Assembly (NCBI GenBank): GCA_035575235.1
Contig: DATLYA010000139.1
Coordinates: forward strand, 1 to 43,075
Length of the DNA: 43,075 nt
Reading direction: 5' to 3'
Source: SYOC01 sp035575235
GTDB taxonomy: Bacteria; Desulfobacterota; Binatia; Bin18
Part shown: piece after piece, positions 1 through 7,705 of the stretch
Numbering within the stretch: the stretch's first letter is position 1
How the letters are laid out: each line of letters begins with the position of its first letter
Translations under genes and position numbers: made by a program
Notes under the pieces: generated by a model
The model's database searches: none
The model's input: the letters and a program-made list of their open reading frames with translations, nothing else
Told to the model about the DNA's origin: nothing

Positions 1-265
1 CCGCCGTAATCCGACTAGCCGATGCGCGCTTAAATGCGTCAAGCATCAAGAGCAGTTCCATCAAGTTGTCGTTCCCGGGGCTACAGATAGATTGGATCAC
101 AAAGACGTCGCCGCCGCGCACATTCTCTGTGATCTCCACGGCGATCTCTCCATCGCTAAAGCGGCGGATATCAGCGGCGCCCAACGGCACTCCCAGGTAC
201 TGGCAGATCTCTTGCGCTAATGGGCGGTTCGAGTTCCCGGCGAAGATCTTTATCACATCGCGCAT
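1..265 (-). CDS. prs: Ribose-phosphate pyrophosphokinase, N-terminal part
   Basis: The reading frame starts at the ATG at 265-263 and runs off the left edge, giving about 88 residues. It opens MRDVIKIFAGNSNRPLAQEI and continues with the PRPP synthetase segment FSDGEIAVEI and the motif QSICSPGNDNLMELL. These are characteristic of the N-terminal ATP/subunit-interface half of PRPP synthetase, which makes PRPP from ribose-5-phosphate and ATP for nucleotide, histidine and tryptophan synthesis in the cytoplasm. A purine-rich AAGGGTGG lies just upstream of the start. The gene follows ispE and tRNA-Gln on the same strand, an order common in proteobacteria-like genomes. The catalytic C-terminal half is outside the window. 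Confidence 0.95.
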   Translation of the reverse strand, partial: MRDVIKIFAGNSNRPLAQEICQYLGVPLGAADIRRFSDGEIAVEITENVRGGDVFVIQSICSPGNDNLMELLLMLDAFKRASASRITA

Positions 266-315
266 TGCAGCCACCCTTATTGTTATGTGTTGAACGTTAT
301 CGTGGCGCGGAGCAG

Positions 316-388
316 CTGGGGAGGCAGGATTCGAACCTGCGGATGCCGGGGCCAAAACCCGGTGCCTTGCCAGCTTGGCTACTCCCCA
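316..388 (-). tRNA. tRNA-Gln (anticodon TTG)
   Basis: Read on the minus strand, the sequence folds as a cloverleaf. The acceptor TGGGGAG pairs with CTCCCCA. The anticodon stem CCGGG/CCCGG encloses the loop TTTTGGC, giving anticodon TTG for glutamine codon CAA. The T arm is GCAGG-TTCGAAT-CCTGC. The discriminator base is G, and no CCA is encoded because the next bases are CTG, so CCA must be added after transcription. The gene sits between ispE and prs on the same strand and may be co-transcribed with them. Confidence 0.95.
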
Positions 389-432
389 TCAATGGGGCCA
401 GCTCTCTGCAGCTCGCTTCGAACTGCCTAGTA

Positions 433-521
433 AAAGGACAAAGGGCAAAAAGGTCAAGGGGGGAATCTCACGGGGAGGCAAAAGGCAAAAGACAAAGCGC
501 TAAACGCAAAAGTATGAGAAA
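433..521. repeat. Heptamer-phased degenerate repeat, ispE to tRNA-Gln gap
   Basis: A purine-rich stretch falls into consecutive 7-base units: AAAGGAC, AAAGGGC, AAAAAGG, TCAAGGG at 433-460, and AAAAGGC, AAAAGAC, AAAGCGC, TAAACGC, AAAAGTA, TGAGAAA at 480-521. The two blocks are separated by 19 bases that show no clear unit. The same 7-base period, with different base composition, recurs at 1267-1336, 6481-6580 and 10749-10804. Such units resemble the short tandemly repeated repetitive sequences known from filamentous cyanobacteria in period only. Confidence 0.65.
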
Positions 522-523
522 AA

Positions 524-1477
524 TCAGGAAGATAACAGGGGCTCAGACAAAGGCTCCAAGAGGAACACCTCACCGTATGCCTGCAGGGTGTTTCGTGCAT
601 TCTCTGCAGAGCGCCGCTCGTGAAAAATGCCGAACACCGATGAGCCGCTGCCTGACATCAAGGCGCCTTCCGCCCCATGCGTAAGAAGTATGGATTTGAT
701 GGCGGTAATCTGTGGATATGCCGGAAGCACCGCACGCTCTAAATCATTGATAAACAATTCCTGCGCGGGCCATTGGCCGCGATTGACCTCTGCAAATGAA
801 GCCGTCAAGGAAGGACTAGGCGGCAATTCATCAAAGCGGCGGTACGCCCATGGAGTAGAGACGCCAAACGGCGGAGCCACCAACACGATCCACCTGTGCG
901 CTAGCGGCGGCACTGGAGTCAAGATTTCTCCGATTCCTGCGACGCGGGCAGGGCGACACGGAATGAAAAACGGCACATCCGCTCCTAAGCGCGCGCCGAT
1001 TGCGCAGAGGCGCGCTTCTGTAAGCCCAAGCTGCAAAAGGGTATTGAGACCCTTCAGTACTGCAGCCGCATCGCTACTGCCTCCGCCAAGCCCGGCTCCT
1101 GCAGGAATGCGCTTCTGCAAACGGATCGAGACACTCGCCCGTGCTCCTGTTTCTTTCATGAGCAACGCTGCTGCTTTATACGCGAGATTCGTTTCGTCTC
1201 CCGGCACAGTAGAATCGCCGCAGGTGAGCACAATCCGAGGCTCCCAGTCTGCCGCCTCCGCTCGGGTGTTGGATATTGGATGTCGCAGGTCGGGGACTAA
1301 CAACTGCTGTCGCCTGTCGCCTGCTGCCTGCCGCCTTTCCACTCCAATGTGGAGTTCGTCACATAAACTGACCGGGATCATCAATGAATCTAGCAAGTGA
1401 TAGCCATCGGCCCGGCGACCGGTAATTCGCAAATAGACGTTGATTTTTGCCGGGGCCAGAAGATGAATGGTTTGCAT
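524..1477 (-). CDS. ispE: 4-diphosphocytidyl-2-C-methyl-D-erythritol kinase (IspE)
   Basis: This 317-residue protein is a GHMP-family kinase of the MEP isoprenoid pathway. It phosphorylates CDP-methylerythritol at the 2-position in the cytoplasm. The N-terminal APAKINVYLRITGRRADGYH is the classical IspE signature (residues 9-28). The glycine-rich ATP loop PAGAGLGGGSSDAAA lies near residues 125-140, and the C-terminal MSGSGSSVFGIF is motif 3. The protein is longer than a usual IspE (about 280-300). The excess lies at residues about 47-70, where the DNA is a run of ten degenerate heptamers translated in frame. The kinase motifs are intact, so the enzyme is probably functional with an extra surface loop. 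It lies 86 bases from the divergent inositol-monophosphatase gene. Confidence 0.95.
   Translation of the reverse strand: MQTIHLLAPAKINVYLRITGRRADGYHLLDSLMIPVSLCDELHIGVERRQAAGDRRQQLLVPDLRHPISNTRAEAADWEPRIVLTCGDSTVPGDETNLAYKAAALLMKETGARASVSIRLQKRIPAGAGLGGGSSDAAAVLKGLNTLLQLGLTEARLCAIGARLGADVPFFIPCRPARVAGIGEILTPVPPLAHRWIVLVAPPFGVSTPWAYRRFDELPPSPSLTASFAEVNRGQWPAQELFINDLERAVLPAYPQITAIKSILLTHGAEGALMSGSGSSVFGIFHERRSAENARNTLQAYGEVFLLEPLSEPLLSS
1267..1336. repeat. Ten-unit heptamer repeat inside ispE
   Basis: Ten consecutive 7-base units lie in the ispE frame: TGTTGGA, TATTGGA, TGTCGCA, GGTCGGG, GACTAAC, AACTGCT, GTCGCCT, GTCGCCT, GCTGCCT, GCCGCCT. Adjacent units resemble each other more than distant ones. 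The encoded segment (about residues 47-70, rich in Arg and Gln) does not resemble IspE and sits between the conserved N-terminal motif and the ATP loop. Confidence 0.75.
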
Positions 1478-1563
1478 GTCGTGTGCTCTATCGCTAGGGG
1501 GTGGGATGGCGCAAGCACCCGCGACATTGCAGCGCTTCCTCGCCTATGTCACAAGAGGAAGCT

Positions 1564-2343
1564 ATGAACGATTTTCTTACCGCCGCTCAAGACGCCGCTC
1601 AGCAAGCCGGGAGTCTACTCAAAGCGAACTGGCGGCAACCAAAAACAATCGAGATGAAGACTGATATTGTCGATTTGGTCACCAATGTCGATAAAGCGTC
1701 TGACGCCTTAATTACAGGCCTGCTGCGAGCGCGTTTCCCAGCTCATCAGATCATTGCCGAAGAATCCGCTCTTTCTGGTCAGGATAGCCCTTATTGCTGG
1801 TATATAGACCCACTCGACGGCACGACCAACTTCGCCCATGGATTTCCTCACTTTGCCGTCTCAATTGCGCTCGCGTATGAATCGCAAGTCATCGTCGGCG
1901 TGGTGCATGACCCGTTGCGGGGAGAAACGTTTTGCGCCAGTCAAGGAGAGGGCGCGACGCTGAACGGCGCCCCCATCCGCGTTTCTCAGGCGCCGACGTT
2001 GGAACAGTCTCTGTTATTGACAGGATTCCCCTATGATCGTCGCACGCGCAGCGAATACTACTTGCGTTTTTACCAGGCGTTCATGGTGCGCGCCCAAGGC
2101 GTGCGCCGTTGCGGCTCTGCCGCGCTCGACCTGTGTTACGTCGCCTGTGGCCGCGCCGATGCATTTTGGGAGTGGCGACTGTATCCTTGGGATACCGCTG
2201 CGGGCTCACTGATTGTTAAGGAGGCGGGCGGCAAGATGAGCGACTTCACTGGTCATCCGTTCGATGTCCACGGAGAACAGACCTTAGCATCGAACAGCCT
2301 GCTGCACGAAGAACTGCTGGAGGTGTTGCGGCAGGTGCTGTGA
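1564..2343 (+). CDS. suhB: Inositol-1-monophosphatase family phosphatase
   Basis: The 259-residue product is a Mg-dependent, lithium-sensitive-type phosphatase that hydrolyses inositol monophosphate or related sugar phosphates in the cytoplasm. Both family signatures are present: IDPLDGTTNFAHGFPHFAVS (residues about 81-100, with metal ligands Asp82 and Asp85 and Glu67 in IAEES), and the C-terminal WRLYPWDTAAGSLIVKEAGG around 205-225. I chose the ATG at 1564 because AGAGGAAG lies just upstream and the family begins about here. Upstream in-frame starts at 1501 and 1546 would add an atypical extension. The gene is transcribed away from ispE. The suhB name reflects family membership, and the true substrate is unknown. 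Confidence 0.92.
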   Translation: MNDFLTAAQDAAQQAGSLLKANWRQPKTIEMKTDIVDLVTNVDKASDALITGLLRARFPAHQIIAEESALSGQDSPYCWYIDPLDGTTNFAHGFPHFAVSIALAYESQVIVGVVHDPLRGETFCASQGEGATLNGAPIRVSQAPTLEQSLLLTGFPYDRRTRSEYYLRFYQAFMVRAQGVRRCGSAALDLCYVACGRADAFWEWRLYPWDTAAGSLIVKEAGGKMSDFTGHPFDVHGEQTLASNSLLHEELLEVLRQVL

Positions 2344-2404
2344 GCGAGCGTGAGATGGTGAAGGCTGCGAATGGCTCCGAAGCCTACAAATTGTAGCCTC
2401 GCCC

Positions 2405-4054
2405 TTACAGCCGTGAGGCGGTCAACTTCACATCTGCTCGCGCCCAGGCTTTCTGGAAGCGTTTCTCTGTGTCTCCCGCCTCCTGCGCCTTCTTCTGGGC
2501 TTTCAGGCTTTGCGCTAACCCAAACAACGACCAGCCATTGTCCGGATTGCGTTTGAGATCTTCATGGTAGACAGCTTCGGCTTCGGCGGCTCGCCCAGCC
2601 TTGAGTAAGGCTGCGCCAAGGGTCTGACGGACCGGGTAGTACCAGGGGGGCGGCTCTGTATACGGCAGCCCATCTTGTAACTGCACTGCGGTCTCCAGAT
2701 GTGGGATCGCCGCATCAGACTGGCCTTTTTTCAGCGCTATCTCTCCCTCCAGGGTGTGCGATGCAATCTGCAAAAGGGTTTTCGCCGGCGTGTTATCTCC
2801 TAACATCTTGTCGGGCGGGGTTGCCTCAGCAGCGCTTGCGACCATTGCCTGCTCGTTCGCGGCTTCTTTAAGCCGCCCTTTCGCCGTCAACGCCAAGCCG
2901 CGCACGTAATGCCAGATAGCCGTCGTGAATTGCAGCGCCTGCGGCGGCGGGGGTTCTTTGAGCGCTTCATCCCATTTGCCGAAGCGGGCAAACGTATACA
3001 GCACTGACGGTGAGAAACACTCGAGCGGCGGCATTTCTTGAATCATTGCCGCAGGCGTTTTCGCGACGAGATCTCGCGCCGTCCGCAGCGCTTCTTTGCC
3101 GCGCCCCTCCATCATAAGCGCGGCCCACTGAAAGTGAATGTTGTGAGGGTAGTACATCATGCGATACACGCCCTGGATGTTGTGCTTCGCAATATATTGA
3201 GCGTCGACCGCCGCGGCGCGAGCGTTGCTGTCCACCGCTTCTTTGTAGAGGCCGACACGGATGTAGATGTGCGAAGGCATGTGCACGAGGTGCCCGGCCC
3301 CGGGCACAAGAGCGCCAAGCCGTTTGGCGTAGGGAAGCGCGCGTTCTGGGTTGGGCGACGGCTCGACGGCGTGAATGTAATAGTGGATTGCGCCAGGATG
3401 GTCTGGATTACGTTTCAGAACCGATTCGAGCACGGCGATGATCTCTGGCGTGTCTTGCTGCGGTTGACCGTCAAGCGTCCAGAGTTTCCAGGGCCAGAGG
3501 TTCATCAAGGATTCAGCGAAGAGCGTTGCGGCGTCGAGGTCGTCAGGATACTGTTTCGCCACTTCCCGCATAGCGTCGGCGTACGTGCGGTCGAGCGCTC
3601 GACGGTCTGCATTCGGGTCGGCGGAGTGCCGCCTGGCGATGGCGTTAATATACGCCTGTTCTTGCTTGCTGACCTGCGGCGCGAGCGCAAGCGCCTTCTG
3701 AATCGCCTCATACGCAGCACGATCGCGCTCCGTGTCGACCGGTAAGTTGTAGTTCGGGCCAAGCGTAAGCGCGATCCCCCAGTACGCCATGGCGCAATTG
3801 GGATCGAGCCGCGCGGCCTCCTCAAATGCTTTCTTGGCTTCATCATGATTAAAGCCGTAGACGAGACGGAGTCCCTGATCGAAATACTTTTGCGCGAGGG
3901 GAGAGGTAGTCGTGATGGCGTGGGAATGCGCACCGAGATCATCGAACAACGGCGGCCCCTCTGACGAGGCGGATTGACCACGATGGTGCTCAGCGCTAGC
4001 GAGAGCGGTCCAGGCGAACACAACTCCAACGCAGATCAATAAGCGACGTAGCAT
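2405..4054 (-). CDS. Secreted TPR-repeat protein of unknown function
   Basis: This 549-residue protein starts with a clear signal peptide, MLRRLLICVGVVFAWTALAS, with likely cleavage after ALASA, so it should act in the envelope. The mature part carries tetratricopeptide repeats. One is EAKKAFEEAARLDPNCAMAY near residue 75-95, and another C-terminal one contains AGRAAEAEAVYHEDLKRNPD. A central motif, GAGHLVHMPSHIYIRVGLY near 265, occurs in a widespread uncharacterised family of secreted TPR proteins. No catalytic motif is recognised. It converges with the phosphatase gene, with 61 bases between stops and no clear terminator. A role in protein-protein interaction is inferred from the fold only. 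Confidence 0.85.
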   Translation of the reverse strand: MLRRLLICVGVVFAWTALASAEHHRGQSASSEGPPLFDDLGAHSHAITTTSPLAQKYFDQGLRLVYGFNHDEAKKAFEEAARLDPNCAMAYWGIALTLGPNYNLPVDTERDRAAYEAIQKALALAPQVSKQEQAYINAIARRHSADPNADRRALDRTYADAMREVAKQYPDDLDAATLFAESLMNLWPWKLWTLDGQPQQDTPEIIAVLESVLKRNPDHPGAIHYYIHAVEPSPNPERALPYAKRLGALVPGAGHLVHMPSHIYIRVGLYKEAVDSNARAAAVDAQYIAKHNIQGVYRMMYYPHNIHFQWAALMMEGRGKEALRTARDLVAKTPAAMIQEMPPLECFSPSVLYTFARFGKWDEALKEPPPPQALQFTTAIWHYVRGLALTAKGRLKEAANEQAMVASAAEATPPDKMLGDNTPAKTLLQIASHTLEGEIALKKGQSDAAIPHLETAVQLQDGLPYTEPPPWYYPVRQTLGAALLKAGRAAEAEAVYHEDLKRNPDNGWSLFGLAQSLKAQKKAQEAGDTEKRFQKAWARADVKLTASRL

Positions 4055-4171
4055 AAAGTCCTCCTCCGGAGAGTTAACTCAACGCGTAACCGGCCCATTG
4101 TCAACCAGAGGTGGAGTAATGGATCTTATCTCCAAGCATATCGCCTCATTGTTATGCTACACTCCGACGTA

Positions 4172-5414
4172 ATGGACGTAATGGTTGTATGGTCACAAGA
4201 GTTGCTGTTGGCCGGGCAGGCGTTCCTTCTCTTTTTCTGCCTCAGTCTTCTCTACTGGATCGTCTTTAAAAAGGTGTAATGGCGTTCACCGTTCATGCAG
4301 GCGCTCACCGCACGCGTGCGCCTGGCTGCGTATGGGTTCGCGCCGCTAGCGCCGCTGGTGTGGATGGCGTCGCACCTAGCGAGGGCGCCTGAGGGGTATT
4401 CTCGAGCACCGTCAGGTTTCTTCGTTTTCCGCATCGGAAAATATGCGCTGCTCATCATTGTCGCCATTTTTGTGGTTGAGGCGTGCAGCGCCCTCATTTT
4501 CGACTACCTGCTCGCCGTGCGACGGAAGACGGAGGCGCCGCAGATTTTACGCTCACTGTCACAGAGCATGATTTATGTCTCGCTGTTTTTTGTCTTTCTC
4601 CCGCCACCCCCCTTATCAGGTCGAAGAAATCCTCTTGCGCTGTACTCAGGAGACGAGCGGAGCTTGTGCGTATCCTGCTCCGCTCGTACGCTTGACGATG
4701 TACCAGGAATTCTCCGTGCTCTACACCGTAAAATTTTGGATCGATGATTTCGCCCGACACAATGATATTGCGTCTGATCTTCTGAAGAAGGTATGGTATC
4801 ACTTCAAACGAGCGGACATTCAGATCCCCTATCCGATTCGGGATGTCTATCATCACAAGGGGAGCCAGTTCGCTGACGCCGTCGTCGAAACCGTGCCCAT
4901 GCTGCGCGGGATCGAATTCCTCAAAGTGCTGACTGAGGAACAGCTCCGTGAGCTCGCGCGGCGGCTACGCACGGCGATTTTTGCCCGTGGAGAGACGATC
5001 TGCCGCCAAGGTGAACAGGGAGACACCTTTTATATTATTAAGACAGGAAAAGTCATGGTGGCCGGGCGTGATGAGGCAGGTCGCACGACATTATTGCGCG
5101 ATATGGGAGGGGGAGAATTCTTTGGAGAAATCTCACTGCTCACCGGCGAACCGCGCAGCGCTACAGTGACGGCCGTGGAAGATTCGCAGTTGCTCGTCGT
5201 GGAAAAAGACGATATGCGCTGCATGCTGGAGGAGAACAGTCACCTGGCCGAGCACATCAGCCAGGTGTTCGCGCTGCGCCAGCAACAAAATGAGGAGCAA
5301 CGCCAGCGAACCGTAGAACCGTCCTCTCAGACGAATGGCGCGCAGCAAGAGAAACGCGTCGAATCGCTCCGGCGCGAGTTCATGACGCGCATCGTGAAGT
5401 TTTTTCCCTATTGA
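4172..5414 (+). pseudogene. Broken MscS-like channel with cyclic-nucleotide-binding domain
   Basis: Three pieces of one ancestral gene can be read. Piece one, 4172-4276, encodes a 35-residue hydrophobic start that ends in TAA. The same frame continues after the stop as piece two (from 4280; first ATG 4295), with membrane segments such as YALLIIVAIFVVEACSALIF and the pre-pore text TEAPQILRSLSQSMIYVSLF. Piece three is in another frame from about 4600: YQVEEILLRCTQETSG, then VKFWIDDFARHNDIASDLL, IPYPIRDVYHH and a full cNMP-binding domain (RGETICRQGEQGDTFYIIKTG, then GEFFGEISLLTGEPRSATV). The pore helix and beta domain of MscS, roughly a hundred residues, are missing between pieces two and three, near 4595-4615. 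The intact family would be an inner-membrane mechanosensitive or cNMP-gated channel. The C-terminal ORF (4575-5414) could still make a soluble cNMP-binding protein. Confidence 0.8.
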
Positions 5415-5424
5415 AAAGCACGAT

Positions 5425-6465
5425 TTACGCCTCCGCCATGATGCGATGCGCCCGGTCCACCAGTTGCGGCACTTTCCACTCAAACTCATTCGCCTTTGCA
5501 TTTGCGGCGGTGCCTGCGAGGTAATGCCGGTAGAGTCCTTCGAGGATGATTGCTACTTTCCACACAGCGAAGCAGTGGTAGAACGGGAAATGTTTCATCG
5601 TGCGCCCAGTTTTTTGCTCGTACCGCGCGATCATGTCCTCGCGGGATAAAAACCCAGGATGTGAAGTAATGTGGTTGCTGCCTTTCGGCTCCGGCTCCGG
5701 CGGGTCGCCAGTCGGACCCCAAAAGCTGATACACCATCCCAGATCTGTCAGTGGATCGCCAAGCGTCGCCATTTCCCAGTCAAGTATGGCGACCAGGCGG
5801 GCCGGATGAGGAGTAAACATGACATTGTCAAGTTTATAATCGCCATGCACGATCGTCGTGGCGCTTTGCTCGGGCAGATGTTGCTTGAGCCACTCAGTGA
5901 CTTTATGAATGCCGGGCAGCGGCCGAGTGTGCGGCAAGGTCAGCTCTAATTGACCAATCCATCGCTTGAGCTGCCGCTCAAGGAATCCCTGGGGTTTGCC
6001 AAGATTCCGTAACGGGGTGGACTGCCAATCAACTGCATGTAACTCGGCTAATGCGTCAATCAGTTCCTCGCCAATCCGTCGGCGATCTTCCATCGCCTCG
6101 AATTCCGGCGGCAGCTGCTCGCGAATCACAATGCCTTCCACCCGTTCCATAAGGTAGAATGGCGCGCCGATAACCGATGAATCCTCGCACACGATTTCCG
6201 GACGCGGAACGCGCACGCCGATTGGCGCCAGGCCGGAAAGAACGCGGAACTCCCGCAACATATCATGCGCGGTCGGCAAAATATCGCCGCGCGGCGGCCG
6301 GCGCATGACCCAACGCTTTGGTCCCCACGTCACGTAGAAGGTCTCGTTTGAGAACCCCGCTTCGTGTTTCTCTATAACAAGTTCACCTTTTTGTGGCGGC
6401 AGGTGCGCCCGTAAAAAGGCTTCCAGGCGTGGGATGTCGATCAATGCTTCAAGTGGATGGGGCAT
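5425..6465 (-). CDS. APH-like phosphotransferase (ACAD10/11-type kinase family)
   Basis: The 346-residue product has the aminoglycoside-phosphotransferase kinase fold. The nucleotide-binding lobe contains GFSNETFYVTWGPKRWVMRR (about residues 37-56). The catalytic loop is IVHGDYKLDNVMF, near residue 200, and the metal-binding motif is VAILDWEMATLGDPLTDLGW, about 20 residues later. This is the family related to the N-terminal domain of acyl-CoA dehydrogenase 10/11, which in those proteins phosphorylates 4-hydroxyacyl-CoAs, and not a true antibiotic-resistance enzyme. The specific substrate here is not determinable. The stop lies 10 bases from the convergent channel pseudogene. Upstream on the same strand is the amidohydrolase, across a repeat-filled 121-base gap. 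Confidence 0.9.
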   Translation of the reverse strand: MPHPLEALIDIPRLEAFLRAHLPPQKGELVIEKHEAGFSNETFYVTWGPKRWVMRRPPRGDILPTAHDMLREFRVLSGLAPIGVRVPRPEIVCEDSSVIGAPFYLMERVEGIVIREQLPPEFEAMEDRRRIGEELIDALAELHAVDWQSTPLRNLGKPQGFLERQLKRWIGQLELTLPHTRPLPGIHKVTEWLKQHLPEQSATTIVHGDYKLDNVMFTPHPARLVAILDWEMATLGDPLTDLGWCISFWGPTGDPPEPEPKGSNHITSHPGFLSREDMIARYEQKTGRTMKHFPFYHCFAVWKVAIILEGLYRHYLAGTAANAKANEFEWKVPQLVDRAHRIMAEA

Positions 6466-6480
6466 TATTTTCTGTTTCTA

Positions 6481-6580
6481 GTTATTAGTTATTGGTTATT
6501 GGTTATTAGATCTAAAGCATCATGGCGTCCATACAACATTACCCTGAGACCGAAAACTAAAAACTAATAACCAATACCTT
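6481..6580. repeat. Inverted pair of heptamer repeat blocks
   Basis: The left block at 6481-6508 is GTTATTA, GTTATTG, GTTATTG, GTTATTA. The right block at 6553-6580 is AAAACTA, AAAACTA, ATAACCA, ATACCTT. The right block is the reverse-complement type of the left, so TATTGGTTATTAG (6497-6509) and CTAATAACCAATA (6564-6576) form a perfect 13-base inverted repeat around a 54-base loop. The element fills most of the gap between two co-directional genes and could form a stem-loop in their transcript. Confidence 0.75.
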
Positions 6581-6586
6581 CACTGC

Positions 6587-7705
6587 TTAGATGCCAAAAA
6601 ACTGACTCGCATTCCTTCCTAAGATTTTATCCACCGACGCTGTCGGCAGGCTAGAGAGCAGTTCGCGCGTGGTCTGCACGGGGTGGACGAAGCCTTCGGC
6701 ATGAGGATAATCCGAGCCGACAAAGAAGCGCTCGTCGCCGGCAAACTGAATCATCAACGGAAACATCTTTTCGGTCGGATCGCCATTGATCCAAATGTTA
6801 CGCAGGAAGTATTCCGTGGCGGAGCGCTTCATATGTGAGGTATGGCCCATATATTTGAAGCGATAATTAAGGCGTTCAATCCATTCACCTACCCAACCGA
6901 CCATCGCTTCAATCGTGGCGACCCGCAGCTTCGGGAACCGCTCAAATACGCCATCGTACACCATCGTCGTTAACGCCATGCGCGGGTCTTGAATAACATT
7001 CATGGTGACAAACATGAAGCCAGGGTCGCGGTCCTGATAATACTCGCTGCCGGTGTAGTGTTTGTGGCCGACCAGATGAATGCCGATACTGAGGTCTAAG
7101 TCTTGCGCTGCGGCCCACACTGGATCGAGATCAGGATGACCAAAGCTGCGGCCATTGATCGGCATGGCGGCGACAAAGATGGTGCGACAACCTAGTTTAG
7201 CGACCCGTTGCATCTCCCGCACGGCGAGCTGCGCGTCCCGTAGCGAAATATGTGCGGCGGGAAACAGCCGGTCGCGGTGCGATGCCGTCATCTCAAACGC
7301 CCACGTGTTATAAGCGCGGCAGAGCGCATCAGCCACGTATGGATCATCGACGCCACCCTCCCACAGGAGCCCCATCGTAGGATAAATAACTTGTTTGTTG
7401 ATGCCCTCCTGATCAAGGAACTGGATTCGTTTCTCCATATCTTGCCAGTCAGTGCTATAGGTAAGATCGCGGTCAAAGTCTCTCAGATCATGGCCTGCTT
7501 CCTTCTGCCCGTATCCCACCACAGCCGCCAGCAATTCCTCGACATTCAACATGCGCAGTTGTCGGCCATCCACAACGAGCGCCGGCTCGCCCGTGGCGGG
7601 ATCTTTGACCACCCGCATCGCTTTGTCGCGGAAGGCCGGGTCCATGTAGCGCTCGAACAAATCCAGGGGTTCCATGAAATGGCTGTCGCCGTCGATAATT
7701 GTCAT
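6587..7705 (-). CDS. Amidohydrolase-2 family metal-dependent hydrolase
   Basis: The 372-residue protein belongs to the amidohydrolase-2 TIM-barrel family, whose members hydrolyse or decarboxylate aromatic and other carboxylated compounds using a metal ion. The N-terminal strand IIDGDSHFMEPLDLFERYMD has the DxH-like metal-binding start. A central His motif lies in IGIHLVGHKHYTG (about residue 212), and the C-terminal FFVGSDYPHAEG (about 335) has the expected Asp. The ATG overlaps the stop of the upstream cyclase gene by four bases (ATGA, 7702-7705), so the two are probably translationally coupled. Substrate is unknown. Pairing with a sensor-regulator suggests an inducible catabolic function, but that is inference. 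Confidence 0.88.
   Translation of the reverse strand: MTIIDGDSHFMEPLDLFERYMDPAFRDKAMRVVKDPATGEPALVVDGRQLRMLNVEELLAAVVGYGQKEAGHDLRDFDRDLTYSTDWQDMEKRIQFLDQEGINKQVIYPTMGLLWEGGVDDPYVADALCRAYNTWAFEMTASHRDRLFPAAHISLRDAQLAVREMQRVAKLGCRTIFVAAMPINGRSFGHPDLDPVWAAAQDLDLSIGIHLVGHKHYTGSEYYQDRDPGFMFVTMNVIQDPRMALTTMVYDGVFERFPKLRVATIEAMVGWVGEWIERLNYRFKYMGHTSHMKRSATEYFLRNIWINGDPTEKMFPLMIQFAGDERFFVGSDYPHAEGFVHPVQTTRELLSSLPTASVDKILGRNASQFFGI

Noticed and set aside
2370..2400. CTACAA/TTGTAG inverted repeat between convergent genes as a terminator
   Set aside because: The stem is six bases and AT-rich with no T-run.
3038..3745. Long plus-strand frame across the secreted TPR gene
   Set aside because: It is a codon-composition shadow with no recognisable motif, antisense to a gene with a signal peptide and TPRs.
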